Assembly (NCBI GenBank): GCA_028704195.1
Contig: JAQVLL010000025.1
Location: 1 to 12,002, forward strand
DNA length: 12,002 nt
From: Smithellaceae bacterium
GTDB lineage: Bacteria > Desulfobacterota > Syntrophia > Syntrophales > Smithellaceae
Direction: 5' to 3'
Made by a program: the position numbers and the translations under genes. Position 1 is the stretch's first letter. Every line of letters starts with the position of its first letter. The notes beneath the pieces were generated by a model. That model made no database searches. It worked only from the letters and a program-made list of their open reading frames with translations, and was not told the DNA's origin. Positions 1 to 6,241 of this stretch are shown one piece after another.

Positions 1-52
1 GAATCATAGGCCCCGTGGATGAAACGGGTAAAAATTGAGTTATTCCCTCCAC

Positions 53-122
53 AATAGACAGAATAATTGCCTGAAGAATATCCATGGGGTTCCCCTTGAA
101 GTAATAATAAATTTTGTCTATT
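53..122. repeat. Long-range 12-bp inverted repeat
   Basis: The arms are AATAGACAGAAT (53-64) and ATTTTGTCTATT (111-122). They pair over 12 bases, with one G-U pair if transcribed. The 46-base interior contains a second small palindrome, GGGGTTCCCC. It could be the stem of a structured RNA, the ends of a small non-autonomous element, or chance in AT-rich DNA. No flanking target duplication is obvious. Confidence 0.35.
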
Positions 123-302
123 ATGGATTAGCAGGAGAAACAAGCATTTTCTTGTATGGATTGAGGTGGATGATGCAAAAGCAGCCAAAAGACAAAATAA
201 GAGCAGAAGAAGACAAAGCCTTCTTAAGAAACCGTGAAGACGATGCCTGCCTTGAGTCGCTTGACGGCCCGCTCCCCGCGGGCTGAAGTGCTCCGCCCGG
301 CG

Positions 303-321
303 GGGAAACGGTCCGTTTCCC
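303..321. repeat. 19-bp near-perfect palindrome downstream of seleno-peroxiredoxin
   Basis: GGGAAACGG and CCGTTTCCC are exact reverse complements around a single central base at 312. It lies about 60 bases past the stop codon of the exported peroxiredoxin, next to a second GC-rich hairpin (267-283). It could act in transcript 3'-end formation or stability, but neither strand has the T-tract expected of a Rho-independent terminator. Confidence 0.4.
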
Positions 322-379
322 GGGTAAATGGATAAACCTGGTTCGATCTCTTTTTATCAGACGCGGCTGATATTGCCCA

Positions 380-928
380 TTAACGCACTTGCCGGTCGAT
401 TTCACCGATCAGTGTCTGGGTCTGATCAGGAAGCAAACTTGTTAAGCCCGTGTCTTTGCGGTAAATGACGTTCATTTTCTGATCGATGATCAGGTAAACC
501 CTTTTCGACAGGGGCAAAAGCCAGTGGTCCGCATCGTAGAGCTTTGCAATCTTGCCTTTTTCATCGACGAGTAGGGTCATCTTGTGCAGCCCGTGCTTGG
601 CAATGAACTTGCGGTGCGATTCTGCCGAATCTCGTGAGAGTCCCAGGATTTTAACTTTTTTTGCTTCATATTTTGCGATGTTTTGTTGAAACTCAACAAA
701 CTGGCGTATTCAGACGCCGGTATCGTCCTTGGGATAAAAGGCCAGTACAACAGCCTTGTGGTCTTTGAGCGTCTCGCTAAGTGTCCACATTTTCCCGTCC
801 TGATCCGGCAGTTTAAAATCCACGGCTTTCTGAACGGGTGAGGTCACATCGGTTTTGACTTCCGCTCCTGCGCCGGCACACATCGCCAGAAGTACAAGTG
901 CGATAAAGATGAGTCTTGCTTGCTGCAT
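380..928 (-). CDS. Exported BCP/PrxQ-type peroxiredoxin with selenocysteine (in-frame TGA at 710-712)
   Basis: This is a 182-residue thiol (selenol) peroxidase precursor that reduces H2O2 or organic peroxides outside the cytoplasm. The reading frame runs through one TGA to a TAA at 380-382. The peroxidatic motif PxxxTxxC appears as P66-K-D-D-T70-G-V-U73, so TGA falls exactly where the catalytic Cys belongs. Homology continues beyond it (VKILGLSRDS, LLVDEKGKIAKLYD, VYLIID). Residues 1-22 form a signal peptide, probably cut after AGAGA. The chosen ATG at 926-928 has an AAAGGAGA Shine-Dalgarno sequence; an upstream in-frame ATG lacks one and would spoil the signal peptide. The only Cys, C17, is inside the signal (a poor lipobox, LLAMC), so the mature protein has no Cys, and the PrxQ resolving position (Sec+5) is Val. 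A perfect hairpin follows the TGA. Ordinary gene calling would give two fragments. A genuine nonsense mutation is unlikely given the position and hairpin. Confidence 0.88.
682..712 (-). promoter_or_regulatory. Candidate bacterial SECIS element with Sec UGA (exported peroxiredoxin)
   Basis: On the minus strand the TGA (710-712) is followed after 9 bases by TTTGTTGA-GTT-TCAACAAA, an 8-bp perfect stem with a GTT loop (stem 693-700 with 682-689, loop 690-692). The apical loop begins 17 nt after the UGA and starts with G. This fits the known bSECIS pattern: a short stem-loop inside the coding region just downstream of UGA, with G in the first two loop positions, recognised by SelB. Function is inferred from geometry. 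Confidence 0.72.
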
Positions 929-992
929 AAATGTCTCCTTTCCTCGTTTGGGGTTGGTCAAAAGATTCCTTTCGACTCATGTCTAAAAAATA

Positions 993-1021
993 AGCATATT
1001 CCTGCTTCGCCACCAAGTCAA
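993..1021 (-). promoter_or_regulatory. Sigma70-like promoter for the exported seleno-peroxiredoxin
   Basis: On the minus strand there is TTGACT (1016-1021, 5 of 6 match to -35), a 17-base spacer and TATGCT (993-998, 4 of 6 match to -10). Transcription would start near 986, about 58 bases before the ATG at 928. It lies between the stop of the barrel gene (1045) and the peroxiredoxin start, so the peroxiredoxin can be expressed separately from the export operon. Confidence 0.5.
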
Positions 1022-1044
1022 ATCATACGGACAAAATAATACGT

Positions 1045-2349
1045 TTAGAAATAATATCCTGCCCGTAATTCAATCCGGTAATCGTTTTGCTTTTCGCCAA
1101 ATTCGGAATCTCCCGGACCTGTGATGATGCCTGCCCGAAGCCGAAGTTCCAGATTGGTGATGCCGGTGTAGAGAATTTCCGGCATAATATTGGCGCTCAG
1201 ATCGTCCGTGTTGATCATACAGGTGAGAGACGGCGTAAAATACAGAATATCGAATGGTTCCTTCTGGCTCAGGCGGACATACAAATAATTACGCATGGCA
1301 TTTGGGCGGGCGTAGCCGGATTCGGCAAGATTCATGGCACGGGCAAGTCCTGTCCGGTTTCCCTTTATTTGATAGGCATCAAATCCTTGTGATATCAAAC
1401 TGAAGAAATTTTTCATCTCATCCCGATTGAAGCCGGCACTGTTGTGATAAAATTCAATGATAGTGGTAAGATCAAATGAGGTCAAATACCGCAGACCGAT
1501 TAGAAAACGGTGTGCATCCTGCTCGACCAGATTATACATACCAGTGGAATCCAGAACGGTTTTGCGAGTGTTTGTAACCCAGGCGTATTCACCATGGATT
1601 TCGAAATTCGTTGTCAGGTTGCGGGAAAAGTCAAAACCGTAGCGGTCAGGACGGCTTGGGCCGGTCATGAAGATTATATCAATGTCCGTGTCGTAAAAAA
1701 GAAAATACAAACGACCTGCGGCGTTTAGCTTGTTGTTTTGGCCAAAATCTGAATTGATGTGGTCATAAACGGGGAAAAGCACCGGTGTTATGGAAACAGT
1801 TTTGAGCGGACCCTCAAAGCTGCGGATAAAATCCGCACTTGCCATGATGTATCCTTCCATTGCCTGTTCCGGATCATCCGGGTCTTTGGGACGGTCGGCA
1901 AAAGCCACGGGGTTCCATGCATAGCCCTTGCCCCATTTCAGCGTCTTCTTGCCGACATCGATTTTGACGGACGTGAGCGGTTTGGCGGACACGTAAGCTT
2001 CATAGAAGGTGGTTCGTTCCATTCCGTGGGTGTGATCGTTGTATTGAAGGTCGGTATTGAGTCTGGCGAAGACACGGAAGATATTTTTTTCGTAGCTGCC
2101 TTCCAGGAGAACCCGGCCGTTGGCCTCCAAGAGGGCTCGACGGCCAACATCATCGAAAAACCGCAACTTATATAAAGCCGCATCCGTATCCAGGCCATAG
2201 AGAACGGGACGCGCCTCGATATAACCTCCGAAATGATAGGGCTTCTTTTCGATTTCGGAAAGATCAAACGTGTAGTTTTCTTCGGCCATGGTCGCAGATG
2301 AAATTGCCGAAAACACTATGACCAGAAAGATGAGTCCGAATCGTTTCAT
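1045..2349 (-). CDS. Outer-membrane beta-barrel protein of the Lol-like operon
   Basis: This 434-residue protein has a clear signal peptide (MKRFGLIFLVIVFSA..., probable cut after TMA). The rest consists of alternating polar/hydrophobic stretches typical of beta-strands, such as TSVKIDVGKKTLKWGKGYAW, RFLIGLRYLTSFDLTTIIEF and NLELRLRAGIITG. It ends in Tyr-Tyr-Phe, the aromatic C-terminus used as a BAM insertion signal. No specific porin family is identified with certainty. It starts directly at the stop codon of the LolA-like gene (TAG then ATG, no gap), so translation is likely coupled. Its position as the last gene of an ABC/LolA-like operon suggests that it is the outer-membrane partner or acceptor of whatever that system moves; that is inference. 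Beyond being a barrel, the substrate is unknown. Confidence 0.82.
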   Translation of the reverse strand: MKRFGLIFLVIVFSAISSATMAEENYTFDLSEIEKKPYHFGGYIEARPVLYGLDTDAALYKLRFFDDVGRRALLEANGRVLLEGSYEKNIFRVFARLNTDLQYNDHTHGMERTTFYEAYVSAKPLTSVKIDVGKKTLKWGKGYAWNPVAFADRPKDPDDPEQAMEGYIMASADFIRSFEGPLKTVSITPVLFPVYDHINSDFGQNNKLNAAGRLYFLFYDTDIDIIFMTGPSRPDRYGFDFSRNLTTNFEIHGEYAWVTNTRKTVLDSTGMYNLVEQDAHRFLIGLRYLTSFDLTTIIEFYHNSAGFNRDEMKNFFSLISQGFDAYQIKGNRTGLARAMNLAESGYARPNAMRNYLYVRLSQKEPFDILYFTPSLTCMINTDDLSANIMPEILYTGITNLELRLRAGIITGPGDSEFGEKQNDYRIELRAGYYF

Positions 2350-3084
2350 CTAGCGCAGAGACTCCAGGTTAGGCATGAAAGTCAGTGTAAAGACTTCATC
2401 CTTGAACGTCCTTTTTTTGACTTTCGCCATGATCATGACGGACTTGTAACCTTTGTAAAGCGGGCTGTCCGTCTCGATCACCGCGGGCCGGACAAGGCCA
2501 CCCCCGAAATCCTTCACGTCCTTGAAATAAAGTGTTTTGATCAGCATGCCTGCCTCGGTCAGACACTCGATTTTTGTCGGCAGTTTCTTTTGCTTATCGG
2601 CCCGGATTTTGATTTGGTCGTAGGCCACGGTCTTGGTCTTAGCCTTGAGGTGTAAAAGATACCCGGCATCTTCTTCCTCAACTTTTGATACGTCGTATTC
2701 CGTAGCATAATCCAGTTGAAGAATATCGGCATTGTTAAAAACACCACCCACCACGGATTGCAGGCTGGTAATGCGGATGGGTTTGCCGACATTGGGGATG
2801 TTGAGCCACATGTTGTCACCCAGCCGAAGCGTGCTGCGGCCTTTTTCGCTGGCCGGCGCCAGGAATACGGAGGCTACTTTGTCGATTCCCTTTTTGACCG
2901 TGAAAAGCGTGAACTCTCTTTTCGCGCCGTCCGGTTCGATATTGATGAGTTTGCGGTAGGACTCGTAGGATTCCGGGGAAAGATTTCGATCGATCTCCCG
3001 TAGAAGCTTTGTCCCGTCCAGGGCAAAGGCATACACCGGCAGAATGATGACAATGGCTAGAACAAAATGAATGATTTTGAGCAT
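2350..3084 (-). CDS. LolA-like periplasmic carrier (outer membrane lipoprotein-sorting family)
   Basis: This 244-residue protein has an N-terminal signal peptide (hydrophobic core HFVLAIVIILPVYAFA). The body resembles the COG2834 / LolA-like (PF17131-type) family. Features seen are KREFTLFTVKKGIDKVASVFLAP, the phrase LRLGDNMWLNIPNVGKPIRI, a YLLHLKAK strand, and a C-terminal strand with VFTLTFMPNLESL. Family members form a half-barrel that shields acyl chains of a lipoprotein or lipid while it crosses the periplasm. The start has AGGAGAG seven bases or less upstream. It follows the NifX-like gene by 9 bases and abuts the barrel gene. Members of this family are commonly found beside RND or ABC permeases, which fits the neighbours here. 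The cargo cannot be read from the sequence. Confidence 0.8.
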   Translation of the reverse strand: MLKIIHFVLAIVIILPVYAFALDGTKLLREIDRNLSPESYESYRKLINIEPDGAKREFTLFTVKKGIDKVASVFLAPASEKGRSTLRLGDNMWLNIPNVGKPIRITSLQSVVGGVFNNADILQLDYATEYDVSKVEEEDAGYLLHLKAKTKTVAYDQIKIRADKQKKLPTKIECLTEAGMLIKTLYFKDVKDFGGGLVRPAVIETDSPLYKGYKSVMIMAKVKKRTFKDEVFTLTFMPNLESLR

Positions 3085-3093
3085 AGTACTCTC

Positions 3094-3480
3094 CTACTGA
3101 ATAACTTTCTTGACAGCATTAACGGCGGATCCCTGAAATTTAAAATAGTGAATGCGCCTTGCCGTCATGGTTGCGATCATTTTATTTCCGAAATTGCCGG
3201 CTATGATTGTTGTGATGCCTTTATCTGAAAGATAATCAACAACCAAGCCGCTGGCGCCCCCGCCTGCATTCTGATAGGGATTGTCCAGGGCTTCAATGAA
3301 TTTGCCCTTGCCGTCAAAAATGAGGAAATAAGGGCCTCTTGCCGCCACCGCACAGACCACAGAGTCTGCCGTATTTCCTTCCGACACGACCGCTATTTTT
3401 GAATTGTCCGCCCACGTGTTGGAGACTGATGCGGTCAACACAAAGACAAGCAAAAAACTCAACAGGAATGATTTTTTCAT
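3094..3480 (-). CDS. Exported NifX/NifB-accessory-fold protein (dinitrogenase iron-molybdenum cofactor family)
   Basis: This 128-residue protein matches the small NifX / MTH1175-like fold: KIAVVSEGN at the first strand, GPYFLIFD, an NPYQNAGGGASGLVVDYL segment, GITTIIAGNFGNKMIATM and a closing HYFKFQGSAVNAVKKV. Family members bind FeMo-cofactor precursors or other Fe-S/Mo clusters and normally work in the cytoplasm. Here the ATG at 3478-3480, preceded by AAGGAG, gives an N-terminus MKKSFLLSFLLVFVLTA...NTWA-DN, a clear Sec signal peptide. The protein is therefore predicted to be periplasmic. A longer upstream frame exists but overlaps the permease gene, lacks a good ribosome site and would bury the signal. 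It has one Cys (VVCAVAARGPY). It sits 10 bases after the permease gene and 9 before the LolA-like gene. Metal or cluster binding in the periplasm is a guess. Confidence 0.8.
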   Translation of the reverse strand: MKKSFLLSFLLVFVLTASVSNTWADNSKIAVVSEGNTADSVVCAVAARGPYFLIFDGKGKFIEALDNPYQNAGGGASGLVVDYLSDKGITTIIAGNFGNKMIATMTARRIHYFKFQGSAVNAVKKVIQ

Positions 3481-3490
3481 AATATTCTCC

Positions 3491-4729
3491 TTATACATGC
3501 CTAAGCGCATCGATGGGCTCCATCCGGGAAGCTTTGACGGCCGGCTGGAGGCTAGCCAGTACGGCAACTACAATAACAATGACTGACACAACCAACAAGT
3601 CTACCGGATCGAGCGTTGCTTTGAGGAGCAATCCTTTTTGCTGGCCAAAGTTAAAGCGGATGCCGATCAGGTTGACGATGGCGATGACTGCGGCCCCGAT
3701 CCCAACGCCGACTGCAGCGCCGACCACCCCCATGCAGAATCCTTCAATAATGAACATGGAGCGGATTTTATGAGGCAGCGTTCCGATGGCGGCAATCGTG
3801 CCGATTTCACGGATGCGTTCGTAAACGGCCATGATCATCACATTCATGATACTGATCAGCACAATGGCAATCAGCATAATGCGGATGAATAACGTCATGA
3901 CGTCAATCATCCGGGCGATGTTGAAAAAAGGCGAGAGGTTTTCCCAGGAGTGAACTTCAAACATCGGTCGCCCCTGTTGGTTGACCTCGCCTGCCATTTT
4001 ATTCTCCAGTTGCCGGACTGCAGCGGTCAGGTGTCCGAAGTCCTTTAACCTGATCGCCACCTCACTTATTTCGGCATTAGTCATGCGCAGGACCTCGGCC
4101 GCGTCTTCAATATGGACGTAACCGTCGCGTCCGCCGGGTCCCGTGGCGCTCTCCAGGATGCCGGCAACAACAAACTGTTTGCCGTTGACGGATCCATCGG
4201 CGTTGGTAGCCACGATCACGACCGGATCTCCGGGTTTGACCTTCATGCCTTTGGCCAGAAGAGCGGGGATCAGGATTTCACCTTTGCGAAGCGTTTGTTT
4301 GCCTTCGAGGATACGGGAGGAGAAAAGCGGTACGGTCCTGAATTCCGCTTCGGGATCGATGCCGTTTAAGCGGATGTTGGTGGTTTCGGTGAAGTTACTG
4401 AACATGCCGCCGAACTTGAGGCGGGGCGAAAAGGCTTCCACCTGTGGATCCGCCGCCAGCGCCTGCTTGATTTTCTGGTAGGCTTTCGGTTTCATATTCA
4501 GGTTTAACGGCAGGTTGTCGATGGAGGCGACATATCCTTTGCGGTGGATTTGTAAATGGCCCATCATCGAATCGGTGATCTGGCCGGTTATCATTGTTTT
4601 GAAAGACCCGCTGATGGAAACGAAAACCAGAACAAAGACCACGCCGATGGTGATGAGGGAAGCCGTAAGCAGCGTCCGCCGCTTGTAGCGGATCAGGTTG
4701 CGGATGGCGATTTTAAAAAGATTACGCAT
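3491..4729 (-). CDS. ABC transporter permease, LolC/LolE/MacB (FtsX) family
   Basis: This 412-residue inner-membrane protein has the type VII ABC layout. TM1 is near residues 18-42 (RRTLLTASLITIGVVFVLVF). A large periplasmic MacB-PCD-like domain spans roughly 45-270. Three TM helices follow near 275-300 (IMLIAIVLISIMNVMIM), 325-350 and 375-395. The cytoplasmic loop YERIREIGTIAAIGT and the C-terminal signature ASRMEPIDALRHV are hallmarks of LolC/E and MacB permeases. Such proteins use ATP in a mechanical pull that extracts lipoproteins or extrudes substrates without passing them through a membrane channel. Its start overlaps the end of the ATPase gene by 8 bases. With a LolA-like protein downstream, a Lol-type transfer role is more likely than drug efflux, but one permease alone would have to form a homodimer, unlike LolC/LolE. 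Confidence 0.9.
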   Translation of the reverse strand: MRNLFKIAIRNLIRYKRRTLLTASLITIGVVFVLVFVSISGSFKTMITGQITDSMMGHLQIHRKGYVASIDNLPLNLNMKPKAYQKIKQALAADPQVEAFSPRLKFGGMFSNFTETTNIRLNGIDPEAEFRTVPLFSSRILEGKQTLRKGEILIPALLAKGMKVKPGDPVVIVATNADGSVNGKQFVVAGILESATGPGGRDGYVHIEDAAEVLRMTNAEISEVAIRLKDFGHLTAAVRQLENKMAGEVNQQGRPMFEVHSWENLSPFFNIARMIDVMTLFIRIMLIAIVLISIMNVMIMAVYERIREIGTIAAIGTLPHKIRSMFIIEGFCMGVVGAAVGVGIGAAVIAIVNLIGIRFNFGQQKGLLLKATLDPVDLLVVSVIVIVVAVLASLQPAVKASRMEPIDALRHV

Positions 4730-5426
4730 GAACTGTCCCTCCTTTCACGTCTTTGGCTGTAAGTCTGCCGTCTTCGAGACGGAAGATGACCTCCGCTTCT
4801 CCGACAATTTTCGTGTCGTGTGTGGAAAAGATAAAAGTGCTTCCCAGTTCATCGCGCATTTTCTTCATGAGTCCGATCACCGCATAGGCTGTCTGCGAAT
4901 CGAGGTTGGCTGTGGGCTCATCGGCCAGGACCAGCGCGGGATTGGTCACCAGCGCGCGGGCAATGGCCACCCGCTGCTTCTGGCCACCAGAAATCTGCTG
5001 CGGGTATTTACCTCCCTGATCAGACATTCCCACCGCAGCAAGCATCCGCGAAATTCTCTCTTTACGTTCCCGGGGCTCGATATTCTGGACCATGATGAGA
5101 GGGTACTCAATGTTTTCGTAAACGGTCAGGACGGGAATCATGTTGAAATCCTGAAAGATGAACCCCAGATGCTTTCCCCGAAAGGCGGCGCTTTCTTTTC
5201 GGTCCAACAAGGCCACATCTGTTCCCGCCACGGTGAGCCTGCCGGCGGTGGGTTTGTCCAGGCAGCCGATCAGGTTTAAAAGCGTTGTCTTGCCGCTGCC
5301 TGATGGCCCGACAAACGAAACAAACGAGGCGGGTTCTATTTCAAAATCCAGACCCCGGAGGGCCTGCACGGTCACCTCTTCCGTCCGGTAGTCTTTAGAT
5401 ACATCTTCTGCCTTGATCAGGGCCAT
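4722..5426 (-). CDS. ABC transporter ATP-binding protein, LolD/MacB family
   Basis: This 234-residue ATPase carries every catalytic motif: Walker A GPSGSGKTT (about 40-48), Q-loop Gln92 (FIFQDFNMIP), signature ISGGQKQ (145-151), Walker B ALVLADEP with catalytic Glu170, D-loop NLDS and switch His203 (STHD). The length and the ...IFQDFNMIPVLTVYENI... stretch are typical of the LolD/MacB/FtsE group that pairs with FtsX-fold permeases. The ATG at 5424-5426 has AGGAGT upstream. The last 8 bases overlap the permease gene, so the two are translationally coupled. It opens the five-gene operon that ends with the barrel. A terminator-like hairpin separates it from the peroxiredoxin gene upstream; I see no convincing promoter in the short gap, so partial read-through from the peroxiredoxin operon is possible. 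Confidence 0.93.
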   Translation of the reverse strand: MALIKAEDVSKDYRTEEVTVQALRGLDFEIEPASFVSFVGPSGSGKTTLLNLIGCLDKPTAGRLTVAGTDVALLDRKESAAFRGKHLGFIFQDFNMIPVLTVYENIEYPLIMVQNIEPRERKERISRMLAAVGMSDQGGKYPQQISGGQKQRVAIARALVTNPALVLADEPTANLDSQTAYAVIGLMKKMRDELGSTFIFSTHDTKIVGEAEVIFRLEDGRLTAKDVKGGTVHA

Positions 5427-5450
5427 TTTCTTACTCCTGGCGTAAAATGA

Positions 5451-5490
5451 TTTTTAAAGGCGGACGGCATTTTGTCGCGTGCCGCCCGCC
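5451..5490 (-). terminator. Probable Rho-independent terminator after the AhpC-type peroxiredoxin
   Basis: On the minus strand GGCGGGCGGCA (5480-5490) pairs with TGCCGTCCGCC (5459-5469) over 11 bases with one G-U pair. The loop is 10 bases, followed by TTTAAAAA. It begins about 20 bases after the stop codon. The T-tract is short and interrupted, so termination may be incomplete, which could let some transcripts run on into the ABC operon 25 bases further down. Confidence 0.65.
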
Positions 5491-5509
5491 GATTGTTTGC
5501 TAAACGAGG

Positions 5510-6235
5510 TTAATCATCAAACGCCATTTTCGTTTTCCAGACTTCCCAGACCTTGCCCACCAGATCGGGTCCGGGTTTGAGTGTGGCTTTTCCGGGTTTC
5601 CAGCCGGATGGTGTGGCCTCGGCGCCCTTGGTTTTGCGCACGTGCTGGAAGGCCTGAATCTGGCGGATGCTTTCCATCACGTTTCTGCCGACCGGCGGAG
5701 TCAGGACTTCAAAGCCCTGAATGATACCGTCGGGATCAATGATGAATCGGCCTCGTGCCTCCACACCGGCGTCTTCCAGATAAACGCCGAAGACGCTGCC
5801 CACTTTACCGCCACCATCGGAAAGCATCGGAAAGGGAATGCCGCCCTTGACCATTTTGGATAGCTCATGGTCGTCCCACATTTTGTGGACAAAAACGCTG
5901 TCCACACTCATGGAGAGCACTTCAACGCCCAATTTTTTAAATTCGGGATATTTCTCGGCGACCGCCGAGATTTCGGTAGCTCAGACAAAAGTAAAATCCC
6001 CGGGATAGAAGCACAGCACAACCCACTTGCCCAGATAATCGGACAGTTTCACATTGATGAATTTCCCTTTTTGATACGCGGGTGCCGTGAAATCCGGCGC
6101 CTTCTTGCCGACGGTAACCATACTTTTCACCTCCTTGATCATCGGTTCTTGCGGGGTTTCTTTCTTTGCTGCCGGTTTTTCTCCGACCGGTCCACCGGTG
6201 GGTCTGGCGCAGCCGGCCTTGATTTCTTCAGCCAT
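5510..6235 (-). CDS. AhpC/Prx1-type peroxiredoxin with selenocysteine (in-frame TGA at 5981-5983)
   Basis: This 241-residue cytoplasmic peroxidase belongs to the typical 2-Cys (AhpC/Prx1) lineage. The frame passes one TGA and ends at TAA 5510-5512. The catalytic motif reads P78-G-D-F-T82-F-V-U85-A-T-E, where relatives have FTFVCPTE, so TGA replaces the peroxidatic Cys codon. The conserved catalytic Arg is in ARGRFIIDPDG, and the C-terminal SGWKPG block is present. The usual resolving Cys of the VCPAxWxPG block is missing: the sequence is EATPSGWKPG, and there is no Cys after Sec85. The only cysteines are C9 and C75. Residues 1-38 form an unusual Pro/Lys-rich extension with C9 before the normal domain start (MVTVGKKAPDFTAPAY). 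The start at 6233-6235 has AAAGGAGG upstream, overlapping the stop of the ferritin-like gene, so the two are co-translated. A SECIS-like hairpin follows the TGA. Confidence 0.92.
5953..5983 (-). promoter_or_regulatory. Candidate bacterial SECIS element with Sec UGA (AhpC-type peroxiredoxin)
   Basis: On the minus strand the TGA (5981-5983) is followed after 10 bases by TCTCGGC-GGTC-GCCGAGA, a 7-bp perfect GC-rich stem with a GGTC loop (stem 5964-5970 with 5953-5959, loop 5960-5963). The loop starts 17 nt after the UGA and begins with G. The GGUC loop resembles that of the E. coli fdhF SECIS. SelB binding is inferred from this geometry. Confidence 0.8.
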
Positions 6236-6241
6236 AAATGA

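Larger units (their letters stand above)
1..379. other. Intergenic stretch, inverted-repeat rich, no convincing gene
   Basis: I see no supportable gene in the 379 bases beyond the stop codon of the exported seleno-peroxiredoxin. Bases 1-240 are AT-rich, while 265-325 are strongly GC-rich. The stretch holds several inverted repeats: 12-16 with 24-28 (CCCGT/ACGGG), 53-64 with 111-122 (12 bp with one G-U pair), 267-272 with 278-283 (GCCCGC/GCGGGC, 5-base loop) and 303-311 with 313-321 (9-bp perfect arms). None is followed by a T-run on the minus strand, so none is a clear intrinsic terminator for the upstream gene. A plus-strand reading frame across 35-286 lacks a credible start and any recognisable domain. 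Confidence 0.6.

Noticed and set aside
35..286. Plus-strand open frame of 83 codons
   Set aside because: It starts with TTG without a usable ribosome site, has no recognisable domain, is low in complexity and runs into the GC-rich hairpins. An internal ATG pair at 170-175 is also poorly spaced from any Shine-Dalgarno.
479..491. TGATCGATGATCA palindrome as a CRP/FNR-type site
   Set aside because: It lies well inside the peroxiredoxin coding region, does not match the TTGATN4ATCAA consensus, and has no gene downstream.
380..961. Seleno-peroxiredoxin as a pseudogene with a nonsense mutation
   Set aside because: The stop is TGA at the exact catalytic position, the rest of the frame is intact, a SECIS-like hairpin follows, and a second gene in the window shows the same pattern.
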